The notes beneath the pieces were generated by a model. It did no database searches. It was given only the letters and a program-made list of their open reading frames with translations, and had not been told where the DNA came from. From Paraburkholderia lacunae (lineage in GTDB: Bacteria; Pseudomonadota; Gammaproteobacteria; Burkholderiales; Burkholderiaceae): a stretch of DNA of 64,000 bases. The stretch spans positions 186,001 to 250,000 of the forward strand of contig NZ_QHKS01000002.1 in assembly GCF_003353175.1 (NCBI RefSeq), in the 5' to 3' direction. The position numbers and the translations under genes are program-made. Positions 54,525 to 63,578 of this stretch are shown one piece after another. How positions within the stretch are numbered: the first letter of the stretch is position 1; each line of letters starts with the position of its first letter.

Positions 54525-56381
54525 TCACGCCATGCGCGCGGTGCGCCGATCGGTTTGCTTATCGGGCGTGTGCGACGTGTGCGGTGTCTGCGATAGTTCG
54601 GACGCCACATCGGCGAAGCGTTCCGGATAGCGGATGCAAAAGCGCGCGTTGTTGTCGTACGGGAAGAAGTCGGGCAGTTCGCCTTTCAATAGATGATCCT
54701 TGTGCCGCTGCCACAGCGCGGGATCGAAAAAATCCGCGTGATGCTGCATGAAGGAATGGCGCACGCGTGGGTCGCCGAGCAGGAACGTGCCGTACGTCTC
54801 CGGGAAAATGTCGTGCGGGCCGACCGAGTACCACGGTTCGCCCGACATTTCGTCTTCTTCGTAGCGTGGCGGCGGCACCGCGCGCACGTTGCAGTCGGTC
54901 AGATACTCGATTTCATCGTAGTCGTAAAACACGACGCGGCCGTGACGCGTCACGCCGAAGTTCTTGTAGAGCATGTCGCCGGGGAAGATGTTGGCCTGCA
55001 TCAGTTCCTTCACCGCGTTGCCGTATTCCTTGATGCCGTGATCGATGTCTTCGTCGCTGCCGTTTTGCAGGAACAGATTGAGCGGCACCATCCGGCGTTC
55101 GATATACAGATGGCGAATCACCAGATTGTCGCCGTCGTATTCGATCAGCGAGGGCACTTCTTTTTCGAGTTCGCGCACGAGCGCCTCGTCGAGGCGCGAG
55201 ACCGGCAACGCGACGCTCGAATATTCGAGCGTGTCGGCCATGCGGCCCAGACGGTCGTGCCGTTTGACGAGCTGATACTTTTCCTTGATTTGCGCGCGGG
55301 TGGTTTCCTTCGGCGGCGGGAAACTGTCTTTGATCAGCTTGAACACGTACGGAAACGAAGGCAGCGTGAACACCAGCATTACGAGCCCCTTGATGCCGGG
55401 CGCGATGATGAACTGATCGCTCGAATGCGACAGATGGTGCAGCAGATCGCGATAGAACAGATTCTTGCCCTGCTTTTGCAAACCGACCGATGTATAGATT
55501 TCCGCCTTCGGTTTGCCCGGCATGATCGTGCCGAGAAACTCGACGTACGCGGACGGCACTTCCATATCCACGAGGAAGTACGAATGCGAGAAGCTGAAGA
55601 TGATCAGCAACTGGTCGCGCTTGAGCAGCACCGTATCGAGCGCCAGCACACCCGGCTTCACATGACGCAGCGGCACCGCGAACGGCAGCAGCAAGTCGCC
55701 GTTGATGATCCGTCCGACGATATACGCCGACTTGTTCCGATAGAACAGCGACGACAGCACGTGAATCTGGAAGTTGGCCGCTTCTTCGAACACGCCGAAC
55801 GCGTCGTGAATCGACTGCATCACGCAACCGACGTCGCGGCGCAGGTCTTCGAACGGCGGCTCCAGCTGGAAGTTCGTGACGATGCGCTCGAGCGTCGCGG
55901 CAAGACCGTCCTTGGCCGGGTAATACGCGCGGTAGGTCGGCTTCGCCGCCGGTTCGTCGTTCTCGATGTATTCGGTCGAGATCGCCGGGCGCACGAAAAT
56001 GAAGTCGTTGTTGAAATATGAGCGGTGCAGGATCTTGCAGCACACCGAATTGAAAAACGTTTCCGCGCACTCGGGTTGCCGGTGCGTGGTCAGCAGGCCG
56101 ATGTAGTGGAGCTTGATCTGCTGCCACACTTCGTCGTCGATGTTTTCCGCGTCGTATTCGTCTTCGAGCAACTCGACGCATTCCTCGACGCGTTCGTCAT
56201 ACGAGGTAATGCGCTCGCGCGCGAGCTTTTGCAGACCGTGCCAGTCGGCGGCTTCGAAGAGTGTCCTGGCACGGATCGCAGCGTCGCGGAAGATCCGGTA
56301 GTGCCGATCGAAACCTTCGAGCATCGTCTGCGCAACGTCAAAGCCGATCTGCGACGACAGCAGTTTGGGGAAGTGATTCAT
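54525..56381 (-). CDS. aceK: Isocitrate dehydrogenase kinase/phosphatase
   Basis: 618 residues, the bifunctional enzyme that phosphorylates and dephosphorylates isocitrate dehydrogenase to divert carbon into the glyoxylate shunt. Recognised by the AceK-only ATP site [20 protein letters not shown] and [15 protein letters not shown], and by [20 protein letters not shown] near residue 470. It stands 94 bp before the carbonic anhydrase gene on the same strand. It is well separated from any aceA/aceB, which is the usual arrangement in Burkholderia. It starts at ATG 56381 without a strong ribosome site. Confidence 0.95.
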   Translation of the reverse strand: MNHFPKLLSSQIGFDVAQTMLEGFDRHYRIFRDAAIRARTLFEAADWHGLQKLARERITSYDERVEECVELLEDEYDAENIDDEVWQQIKLHYIGLLTTHRQPECAETFFNSVCCKILHRSYFNNDFIFVRPAISTEYIENDEPAAKPTYRAYYPAKDGLAATLERIVTNFQLEPPFEDLRRDVGCVMQSIHDAFGVFEEAANFQIHVLSSLFYRNKSAYIVGRIINGDLLLPFAVPLRHVKPGVLALDTVLLKRDQLLIIFSFSHSYFLVDMEVPSAYVEFLGTIMPGKPKAEIYTSVGLQKQGKNLFYRDLLHHLSHSSDQFIIAPGIKGLVMLVFTLPSFPYVFKLIKDSFPPPKETTRAQIKEKYQLVKRHDRLGRMADTLEYSSVALPVSRLDEALVRELEKEVPSLIEYDGDNLVIRHLYIERRMVPLNLFLQNGSDEDIDHGIKEYGNAVKELMQANIFPGDMLYKNFGVTRHGRVVFYDYDEIEYLTDCNVRAVPPPRYEEDEMSGEPWYSVGPHDIFPETYGTFLLGDPRVRHSFMQHHADFFDPALWQRHKDHLLKGELPDFFPYDNNARFCIRYPERFADVASELSQTPHTSHTPDKQTDRRTARMA

Positions 56382-56625
56382 GTCGACCGTGCATTCGTCC
56401 CATGTCGTGAAGACACCCGGGATTGTATCGTCCGGGTGGGCCTGCGACGCATCGCGCCGCTCGACTCGCGCCTTGCCGCCTCGTGGGCGTTGTCGGGCGT
56501 TCGCCGACTTTCAGACTATCTCCGCTCAATGCCGCAGTTTGGCATGCCTTAATCGGCTCAACTTTCGGCAAAAAAATATTTGCTGCCTGTTCATGTCCGG
56601 CACTTGTCCGCGCAGGTATCCACGC

Positions 56626-57030
56626 TCATGCGGGCTTGGCTTCGCGCGTGCCGCTTTCGAGCAGCGCTTGTGCCTGGGCTTCGTATTGCGCAAGGTCTTC
56701 GAGCGTCGCGTTCAGGTCTTCCAGTTGACGTTCGAGCACCTCGCGATGCCGGGCCACCGTCGCGAGGAACGCGTGCAATTGCGGCACGGTGTCGGTCGGC
56801 GATTCGTAGACGTCCAGCAGATCGCGGATTTCCGACAGCGTGAAACCGAGCCGTTTGCCGCGCAGCGTCAACTTCAGGCGGGTTCGGTCGCGGCCTGAGT
56901 AGACGCGCCGCAAGCCGCTCGATCCCTCGCGGCTCGGTGAGAGTAAACCCTGATCTTCGTAGAAGCGGATCGCACGCGGCGTCACGTCGAATTCCCGCGC
57001 GAGCTCGGTGATCGTGTATTGCGTATTCAT
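56626..57030 (-). CDS. MerR family regulator (LiuR-like)
   Basis: 134 residues. The N-terminal winged helix is the MerR type: YTITELAREFDVTPRAIRFY then EDQGLLSPSREGSSGLRRVY, followed by a coiled-coil dimer helix. No C-terminal cysteine metal-binding motif is seen, so metal sensing is unlikely. The sequence style resembles LiuR of proteobacterial leucine/isovalerate catabolism, but the gene lies beside an MBL hydrolase, not the liu operon. Candidate operator at 57082-57097. Confidence 0.85.
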   Translation of the reverse strand: MNTQYTITELAREFDVTPRAIRFYEDQGLLSPSREGSSGLRRVYSGRDRTRLKLTLRGKRLGFTLSEIRDLLDVYESPTDTVPQLHAFLATVARHREVLERQLEDLNATLEDLAQYEAQAQALLESGTREAKPA

Positions 57031-57081
57031 CGGGGCATCCCGTGGCCGGGCAGAAAATCGGATTGAACGATAGAATCGACG

Positions 57082-57097
57082 TTTACGTTATCGTCAA
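57082..57097. promoter_or_regulatory. Candidate MerR-family operator
   Basis: TTTACGTTATCGTCAA, a near-palindrome (TTxACGxTAxCGTxAA), lies between the divergent MerR regulator and the MBL gene. It resembles LiuR-type sites (TTTACGTTAACGTCAA-like, from memory). It is 52 bp before the MerR start and 121 bp before the MBL start. Confidence 0.6.
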
Positions 57098-57217
57098 CTT
57101 GATCGAAACGCAACCAGGCGCAATACGGCACGCTGACTTCGCGAACGCGCCGCAACCACGCCATCCGGCATCGCATACCTCGCCATGCCGGATGGCCGAC
57201 GGAGGAAGACACCCACA

Positions 57218-58291
57218 ATGAACGCCCTCGAACATCAACTGGACTATCCGTTCAACGACACCTTGCCCGAACTGGGTCAGGCGGTGGAAGTCGCGCCCGG
57301 CGTGTTCTGGCTGCGTATGCCGCTGCCGTTCGCGCTCAACCACATCAACCTCTGGCTGCTACGCGATGAAATCGACGGTCGGCAGGGCTGGACCGTAGTC
57401 GACTGCGGCATTACGTCGGACACGATCAAGGAGAACTGGGAGAAAGTGTTCGACTCGGTGCTCGACGGTTTGCCGGTGCTGCGCGTGATCGTCACGCATT
57501 GCCATCCTGATCACATCGGCCTCGCACACTGGATCTGCGCCGGCGGCGACCAGCGGCGCTGGGACGTGCGGCTGTGGATGACGCTCGGCGAATACATGCA
57601 AGCCCGCGTGATGGCCGCCGGCGACGGTTCCAATGCGGGCGGCGAGGGCGCGGCTCGCCACTTCGCGCGGCATGGCGTCAAAGACGAGGAGTCGCTGGAG
57701 AAGCTGCGCAATCGCAAGAGCTACTATTCGAGCCTCGTGCCGGCGATTCCGGGGCAGTATCGCCGGCTGCGCGAAGCGGAGAGCGTGAAGATCGGCGGCA
57801 AGGCGTGGCGTGTGGTGACCGGCTTCGGCCATTCTCCGGAACACTGCGCGTTGCACTGCGAAGAGACGGGCGTGCTGATTTCCGGCGACATGGTGCTGCC
57901 GCGCATTTCGACCAACGTGTCGGTGTTCGATATCGAGCCGGAGGGCTCGCCGCTCGCGCTGTATCTGGAATCGCTCGGCCGCTATGAGACGATGCCTGAG
58001 GACACGCTGGTGCTGCCTTCGCACGGCAAGCCGTTTCGCGGCGTGCGTACGCGCATCACGCAACTGCGTGAGCATCACGACGCGCGTCTGGCCGAAGTGC
58101 GCGAGGCGTGCGCCGGGAAGCCGCAGAGCGCGGCCGATATCGTGCCGCTGATGTTCAAGCGCCAACTCGATATTCACCAGATGACGTTTGCGATGGGCGA
58201 AGCATTGGCTCACTTGCATCTGCTCTGGCTCGCCGGTGAATTGCAGCGCACGCAGGATGCGGATGGCGTGATCCGGTTTTCGGCCCGGTGA
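57218..58291 (+). CDS. MBL fold metallo-hydrolase, LiuR-neighbour type
   Basis: 357 residues from MNALEHQLDYPFNDTLPELG. Metal motif in VTHCHPDHIGLAHWI (H-x-H-x-D-H), with later ligands in GFGHSPEHCALHCEETGVL and LPSHGKPFRGV. Residues about 270-355 form a helical C-terminal domain. GGAGGA about 11 bases before the chosen ATG supports it over the frame 11 codons earlier. It is transcribed away from the MerR gene. This MBL type commonly sits by MerR genes in acyl-CoA pathways, suggesting a thioesterase or lactonase, but no activity is established from sequence. Confidence 0.85.
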   Translation: MNALEHQLDYPFNDTLPELGQAVEVAPGVFWLRMPLPFALNHINLWLLRDEIDGRQGWTVVDCGITSDTIKENWEKVFDSVLDGLPVLRVIVTHCHPDHIGLAHWICAGGDQRRWDVRLWMTLGEYMQARVMAAGDGSNAGGEGAARHFARHGVKDEESLEKLRNRKSYYSSLVPAIPGQYRRLREAESVKIGGKAWRVVTGFGHSPEHCALHCEETGVLISGDMVLPRISTNVSVFDIEPEGSPLALYLESLGRYETMPEDTLVLPSHGKPFRGVRTRITQLREHHDARLAEVREACAGKPQSAADIVPLMFKRQLDIHQMTFAMGEALAHLHLLWLAGELQRTQDADGVIRFSAR

Positions 58292-58307
58292 GCGTCACGC
58301 GTACATG

Positions 58308-58341
58308 AAAAAAGCCCGGTGCTTTCGCAACCGGGCTTTTC
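58308..58341. terminator. Bidirectional intrinsic terminator between convergent genes
   Basis: AAAAAAGCCCGGT, a nine-base loop, ACCGGGCTTTTCT. U-tracts are possible on both strands; it lies between the rightward MBL and leftward peptide-binding protein genes. Confidence 0.88.
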
Positions 58342-58389
58342 TGTTGGCGTGGTGCTGCTGACGCTTACCGCACCGCCTGACTGTCTGGC

Positions 58390-59976
58390 TTACTGCACCG
58401 CCACCGTCCCAAAGTTCTGCCGTCCAAACGGACTGACGTGATAACCGCTCACGCTCGTGCGCGTAATCGCCGCGGCGGTCGGATATCCCAGCGGAATCCA
58501 CAGCGCCTCGTCGTGGATGATCTGCTGCGCCTGTTCATACGCTTTCGCGCGTTTGGCTTGATCCGGTGTGGCCTTGCCATCGGCGATCAGCTTGTCCAGA
58601 TCCTGATCGCAGAAGCGCGCGAAGTTGATGCCTGACTTCACCGCATTGCAACTGAAGAGCGGCGACAGGTAGTTGTCCGGATCGCCGTTGTCGCCGGCCC
58701 AGCCCATGAACAGCGTGTCATGCTGGCCCTGCTTGGCCTGCTTGATCAGCTCGCCCCATTCGATCACCTTCACGTCGGCCTTCACGCCGATCTTCGCGAA
58801 GTCGGCTTGCAGCAGTTCGGCGCCGGCCTTCGGATTCGGATTCAGCACGCTGCCGTTCGGACGCACCCAGATGGTCGTTTCGAAGCCGTTCGGATAGCCG
58901 GCGTCCGCGAGCAGTTTCTTTGCCTTTGCCGGATCGTACGGCCAGGGCTTGACCGACTTGTCGTAGCTCCACGTGTTCGGAGGATACGGGTTGTTGGCCG
59001 GCGTCGCGGTGTTGTCGAAGACGGTCTTCAGATACGTGCCGCGGTCGAACGCCATGTTCAGCGCGGCGCGGACCTTCTGGTTGTCGAGCGGCTTCTTCTG
59101 CGTGTTCAGCGCGACGAACGCGGTCATGAAGGCGGGCGTCTGCACGATGGCGAGCGACTTGTCGCTCTTCGAGTCGGCGAGATCCTGCGGTTTGGGCGAC
59201 AGCGCGATCTGGCATTCGCCCGCCTTCACCTTCTGCGCGCGCACGGTGGCGTCCGGCGTGATCGCGTAGATCAGGCGGTCGATCTTCGGTTTGGGACCCC
59301 AGTAGGTCGGATTCACGTCGTAGCGGATCACCGCGTCTTTCGTGTAGCTCTTCAGCTCGAACGGACCGGTGCCGACCGGCTTCGAGTTCAGATCGACCTG
59401 CTTGCCGGCCTTGAGCAACTGGTCGGCGTATTCAGCCGAATAGACCGACGCGAAACCCATCGTCAGGATCGACACGAAGGTTGCATCCGGCGCGTTCAGT
59501 TCGAACTTGACGGTGTTGTCGTCGACCTTGCCGATGGACTTGATCAGCTTCGGCAAGCCCATCGACTGCGCATGCGGAAACCCACTCGCGCCCGTCACCT
59601 TGTGCCACGGGTTGCTGTCGTTGAGCATGCGGTCGAACGTGAACACGACGTCGTCGGCATTCAGCGCGCGGGTGGGCTTGAAGTAGTCGGTGGTCTGGAA
59701 CTGCACGTTCGGGCGCAGGTGGAACGTGTAGGTGAGGCCGTCGGCGCTCACGTCCCATTTGTCGGCGAGCGCCGGGACCACTTTCTTCGCGGCCTCGTCG
59801 TACGAGACCAGCGAATTGAAGATCACATCGGCCGACGCGTTGGTCGTCACCAGCGAATTGAACTGCACGACATCGAAGCCGTCGGGGCTCGACTCGGTAC
59901 AGACGGTCAGCGGTTTGGCGAGCACGAGCGCGGGCGCCGTGAACAGTACGGCGGCTGCGAGCAGTTTGAAGCGCAT
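58390..59976 (-). CDS. Peptide ABC transporter substrate-binding protein (DppA-like, orphan)
   Basis: 528 residues from MRFKLLAAAVLFTAPALVLA, a signal peptide cleaved at LA|KPLTVCTESSPDGFD. The SBP_bac_5 fold follows: QFNSLVTTNASADVIFNSLV, YDEAAKKVVPALADKWDVSA, TFDRMLNDSNPWHK, and the C-terminal GDNGDPDNYLSPLFSCNAV. Close in style to DppA, the periplasmic dipeptide receptor. GGGAG precedes the chosen ATG. No dppBCDF permease follows, so it needs a permease encoded elsewhere. A terminator closes it at 58308-58341. Confidence 0.92.
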   Translation of the reverse strand: MRFKLLAAAVLFTAPALVLAKPLTVCTESSPDGFDVVQFNSLVTTNASADVIFNSLVSYDEAAKKVVPALADKWDVSADGLTYTFHLRPNVQFQTTDYFKPTRALNADDVVFTFDRMLNDSNPWHKVTGASGFPHAQSMGLPKLIKSIGKVDDNTVKFELNAPDATFVSILTMGFASVYSAEYADQLLKAGKQVDLNSKPVGTGPFELKSYTKDAVIRYDVNPTYWGPKPKIDRLIYAITPDATVRAQKVKAGECQIALSPKPQDLADSKSDKSLAIVQTPAFMTAFVALNTQKKPLDNQKVRAALNMAFDRGTYLKTVFDNTATPANNPYPPNTWSYDKSVKPWPYDPAKAKKLLADAGYPNGFETTIWVRPNGSVLNPNPKAGAELLQADFAKIGVKADVKVIEWGELIKQAKQGQHDTLFMGWAGDNGDPDNYLSPLFSCNAVKSGINFARFCDQDLDKLIADGKATPDQAKRAKAYEQAQQIIHDEALWIPLGYPTAAAITRTSVSGYHVSPFGRQNFGTVAVQ

Positions 59977-60255
59977 AGGATCTCCCATAACGAGCGCAGT
60001 CAGGCAGTGCGTCTGGTGGTGTGGTTATGTTCCGTTGACGAGTGACGGCAACTGACAGCGGCGTGGCCGTCGTCTTTATTGTGATACGTTTCCGGCGCAG
60101 GCGCATGGTTGGGGTGCCGCACGGTTTGGCTGCCGCACTACCCGCCCGCACTACCCGCCTATACCCGCGCGCCGGCCTTCGCGAAAGCTTATCGAAGGGT
60201 GGTTGCGGCGACAACAACTTAATCCACATATCCATATGGGGGCGGCGACACGCGT

Positions 60256-61074
60256 TCACGGCGCGGCGGCGCGGTGCAGCAGATAACCGATGCCTTCGAC
60301 CGCGCGCACGCCATACCACGACACCAGTTCTCCATCGATTAACTCGATGCGCTTGCCGGCGAAGCGCGGATCGCGCTTCAGCGTGTCGCAATGCGCCTGC
60401 GTGAAGCGATACGGCTCGCTGGCGAGGAGGATGCGGTCGACCTCGGCAAGCCACGGCGCGTGGTCGAAGTCGATGGTTGGGTAACGCGCGGCGCCCGCCG
60501 CGCCGCCTTGCACGTCGGGCAGGGTCCGCCAGTTCACGAGCCGCAGCATCGCGGCGATGTAGGTATCGCGTGCGACCGTCATCCAGGGTTCGCGCCAGAT
60601 CAGATACAGCACGTTTTGAGCGGGAAACGCGCGCGCCGCAGCTTCGTGCAGGCGCGCTTCGAGCGCCTTGCTCAAGCGCCGGGCTTCCTGCTCGCGGTTG
60701 AAGATCGTGCCGAGCAGCGCGTACAGCGAGAGATTGTCCTGCGGCGTCAGCGGATGAGTTACGACGATATGCGGCACGAACGCGCGCAGTGTGTCGACGG
60801 TATCGCGCTCGTTTTCGTCGATATTGACGATCAGATGGGTGGGGCGCAGCGCGCGGATCGCGTCGATATTCACGGCCTTGGTGCCGCCGACCTTGGGCAC
60901 CTGCCGCACTTTGTCGCGCGGATGCACGCAAAAGCCGGTGCGGCCGACGATTTGCCCGTCGAGTTCCAGCGCGAACAGCAATTCGGTGATGCTCGGCACC
61001 AGCGAGACGATGCGCACCTCGCCGCCCGCAACTTCGTGCGCGACGCCGGCTGCATCGACCGCACGCGGCCGCAT
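60256..61074 (-). CDS. BtuF-like helical-backbone metal receptor protein
   Basis: 272 residues resembling periplasmic vitamin-B12/iron-siderophore receptors (RIVSLVPSITELLFALELDG, LRPTHLIVNIDENERDTVDT, YLIWREPWMTVARDTYIAAML). No signal peptide is visible from this start (MRPRAVDAAGVAHEVAGGE), so it may be cytosolic or may start further upstream. The SDR gene lies three bases upstream in the same direction, so they are likely cotranscribed. A role in cobalamin handling is family-based inference; no BtuCD genes are seen. Confidence 0.8.
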   Translation of the reverse strand: MRPRAVDAAGVAHEVAGGEVRIVSLVPSITELLFALELDGQIVGRTGFCVHPRDKVRQVPKVGGTKAVNIDAIRALRPTHLIVNIDENERDTVDTLRAFVPHIVVTHPLTPQDNLSLYALLGTIFNREQEARRLSKALEARLHEAAARAFPAQNVLYLIWREPWMTVARDTYIAAMLRLVNWRTLPDVQGGAAGAARYPTIDFDHAPWLAEVDRILLASEPYRFTQAHCDTLKRDPRFAGKRIELIDGELVSWYGVRAVEGIGYLLHRAAAP

Positions 61075-61077
61075 GAT

Positions 61078-61851
61078 TTACTCGGTGACGGCGCGGGGCT
61101 TGCGCGGCGCGCGCTCGAAGATGCGGTCGTAGAGCCAGCGCGGCAGTACGTGCAGCAGCATGGCCCCGATGCGCATCTGCCACGGGAACACCGCAAAGGC
61201 GGTTTGCCGCTCGATTGCCTGCGCGGCCTTGAGCGCGAAGCGCTCGGCATCCATCAGAAACGGCATGGCGTACGGGTTGTGCGCGGTCATCGGTGTGCGG
61301 ATGTAGCCAGGCGCGATCGTGACCACGCCGACGCCCAACGGCCGCATTTCGACGCGCAACGCTTCGAGATACTTCAGCGCCGCCGACTTCGACGCGCTAT
61401 AGGCGCCGGAGCCCGGCAAGCCGCGCACGCCGGCCACGCTGGCAATGCCGACCAGTGTGCCTTTCCTTGCTTCGACCATGGCGGCGGCGAACGGCTCGAA
61501 GGTGGCGACCATGCCGAAGTAATTGATGTCCATCACTTCGCGGAAGGTGCGCAGATCGCCGTGGCCGGTGAGCGCGCCGCGGCTGATGCCGGCATTGGCG
61601 ATCACGACATCCGGCAAGCCGTGCTGTGCGATGAATCGTGCAGCCGCTTCGGCGAGCGCCTCGGCGTCGCGGACGTCGACGGAATAGATCGAGACGGTGT
61701 TCTGGGGATGGGACTGCTGGAAGGCGGCGAGCGCGTCACCGCGGCGGGCAACGAGGCCGAGAATCGCGCCGCGCCGCGCATATTCGGCGGCGAGCGCGAG
61801 GCCGATGCCACTCGATGCGCCGGTAATGAAAACCTTCAGAGGGGAGCTCAT
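61078..61851 (-). CDS. Short-chain dehydrogenase/reductase
   Basis: 257 residues from MSSPLKVFITGASSGIGLAL. GASSGIG cofactor loop, NAG motif (VIANAGISRG), Ser in GIASVAG and catalytic Tyr-Lys in YSASKSAAL. C-terminal extension PRWLYDRIFERAPRKPR is basic and amphipathic, as in SDRs that associate with membranes. The ATG at 61851 is preferred to the longer frame, which opens inside dsbA. Three bases separate it from the BtuF-like gene. Substrate unknown. Confidence 0.9.
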   Translation of the reverse strand: MSSPLKVFITGASSGIGLALAAEYARRGAILGLVARRGDALAAFQQSHPQNTVSIYSVDVRDAEALAEAAARFIAQHGLPDVVIANAGISRGALTGHGDLRTFREVMDINYFGMVATFEPFAAAMVEARKGTLVGIASVAGVRGLPGSGAYSASKSAALKYLEALRVEMRPLGVGVVTIAPGYIRTPMTAHNPYAMPFLMDAERFALKAAQAIERQTAFAVFPWQMRIGAMLLHVLPRWLYDRIFERAPRKPRAVTE

Positions 61852-61867
61852 TCCGGCGCCTTTGACG

Positions 61868-62506
61868 TTACATCTTCTTGGCGCGGACTTGCTGGACCAG
61901 GTAGTCGAGCACCTGGATCGTGCCCGGCAGGCTGTTGGTCGCAGCCGGACCGGTTTCATACTTGCCTTGTACGGCAAGGGTCGGCACGCCGTCGATCTTG
62001 TAGTCTTCCATCAGCTTCTTGTCTTTTTGCAGCGCGCTTTGCGTCGAGAACGAGTTGTACGCGTCCATGAACTTCTTCGAATCGACGCCGTTCTTCGCGA
62101 GGAACTTGGCCTGATCCTCCGGCGTCAGCAGGTAGTTCTTGTTGACGTGGATTTCGTTGAAGATCTTCGGCGTGAGCTGTTGCGCGAGACCGAGTGCGTC
62201 GACGGCGTGGTACAGCTTCGAGTGCGGAATGAAATCGTCGCGGAAGGCGACCGGCACCCGCTTGAACACGACGTCCGGACCTTGCTTCTTGACCCATGCT
62301 TCGAGGAAGGGGTCGAATTCGTTGCAGTGCGGGCAGCCGTACCAGAAGAATTCGGTGACTTCGATCTTGCCGGCCGGCGCGTCGGTAGGTTGCGCCGCCG
62401 ACAGCACGGTGAAGTCTTTGCCGGATACCGGTGCGGTGGGCGATGCGTGCGCCGTGGCGGCAACGAGGCCCAGCGAGAGAAACAGAATGCTCAGCAATTT
62501 TTTCAT
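61868..62506 (-). CDS. dsbA: Thiol:disulfide interchange protein DsbA
   Basis: 212 residues, signal peptide MKKLLSILFLSLGLVAATAH|A-S. Periplasmic oxidase that forms disulfides; the active site FWYGCPHCNEF places Cys58 and Cys61 in a CPHC motif, and a thioredoxin fold follows with the cis-Pro region GVPTLAVQG near residue 175. It lies between the SPOR-protein gene and the SDR gene. The order argS, SPOR protein, dsbA, SDR is a conserved Burkholderia block. Confidence 0.95.
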   Translation of the reverse strand: MKKLLSILFLSLGLVAATAHASPTAPVSGKDFTVLSAAQPTDAPAGKIEVTEFFWYGCPHCNEFDPFLEAWVKKQGPDVVFKRVPVAFRDDFIPHSKLYHAVDALGLAQQLTPKIFNEIHVNKNYLLTPEDQAKFLAKNGVDSKKFMDAYNSFSTQSALQKDKKLMEDYKIDGVPTLAVQGKYETGPAATNSLPGTIQVLDYLVQQVRAKKM

Positions 62507-62686
62507 GTTGTGTTGACCCAGGTAGGCGGTAAAGCGGTGGCGCCACGCAAATGCCCGTCACCGTTTATAAATCGGCGTAAACGTCTTGTTTGCGTCTTGT
62601 TTGTCCGTTGTGCTTGTGACACGCGCCGCACGGCGATAGTTCGGCGGCGGCGCGTCACGGCAAAGCATCGTTTGCTTATTGTTGGC

Positions 62687-63499
62687 TCATTGTTTCGTAA
62701 AGCGGATCACAGCGGTATCCACGCCTGCGTCGGACAGACGCTGACGGCTCGAATTCATGTCCTCGAACTTCGAGAACGGCCCGATGCGCACCCGGTAGTA
62801 CGTGATACCGCCCGCGTCGCGCTGCGTGACCTTCGATTCGAAGCCCTGGAAGGCGAGACGCGCGCGCTGCTGCTCCGCATCGGCCGCGGTCTTGTACGCG
62901 CCCACTTGCAGGAAGTAGCCGGTATTGGCGTCGCCAGGCGTGGGCGCCGCATTCGAACCCGGCTTGATGCTGGCGACCGTCGTGGACGAACTGCTCTTCG
63001 GCGCCGAGGTGCCCGCGGTGGCCGAAGGCGCGCTGCCGGCTTGCGGCTTCTTCGCCGGCGCGGCGGCGCCGTTGCCGTTGCTGTTGCCGTTATCCTGCGC
63101 GGGTTTCGGTGCAACCGCCGTGCCGTTCGCATTGCCGTTTGCGCTGCCGTTCGACGGCGGCACTTCGACGATCTGCGGCTCTTCCAGCATGCCCGACTGC
63201 GTCTGCGAATTGGTCTGGCCCGGTGCGGTGTTCGGCGGCGCCGGTTGTGCGGCTTGCGGCACCGGCTGGCCCGGCGTCTTGCCTTGCAGCGGACGGTTCG
63301 GATCGTATTGCGGCTGGCTCGCGCCGGAATCGGACGCCGCGGGCGGCGCGACCTTTGCGACGAACGGCGTGGGCGCACGGGTGATATACAGCGCCACCAC
63401 TACCGCGATCGCAAGGCCGACGATCAGGCCCAGCACGATGCCGAGAAAAGTACCCCCGGTTTGTTTCGATTGCTTTGTTGTGCGGCGTGGTTTTGCCAT
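62687..63499 (-). CDS. SPOR-domain membrane protein (FtsN-like)
   Basis: 270 residues from MAKPRRTTKQSKQTGGTFLG. One membrane helix (residues about 17-40, GTFLGIVLGLIVGLAIAVVV), a long Pro/Ala/Asn-rich periplasmic linker (residues 60-190), and a C-terminal SPOR domain (YFLQVGAYKTAADAEQQRAR through GGITYYRVRIGPFSKFEDMN) that binds denuded glycan strands at the division site. It is an FtsN/DedD-type cell-division or cell-wall protein. The ATG at 63499 is used because the upstream frame begins with TTG. Confidence 0.9.
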   Translation of the reverse strand: MAKPRRTTKQSKQTGGTFLGIVLGLIVGLAIAVVVALYITRAPTPFVAKVAPPAASDSGASQPQYDPNRPLQGKTPGQPVPQAAQPAPPNTAPGQTNSQTQSGMLEEPQIVEVPPSNGSANGNANGTAVAPKPAQDNGNSNGNGAAAPAKKPQAGSAPSATAGTSAPKSSSSTTVASIKPGSNAAPTPGDANTGYFLQVGAYKTAADAEQQRARLAFQGFESKVTQRDAGGITYYRVRIGPFSKFEDMNSSRQRLSDAGVDTAVIRFTKQ

Positions 63500-63578
63500 C
63501 GTATGAATCACCTGCAAAAAGAATCCTGGAACGGCCGTCGATTATAACGACGGCCGCATGCATGTTGCGCCGGAGGAC

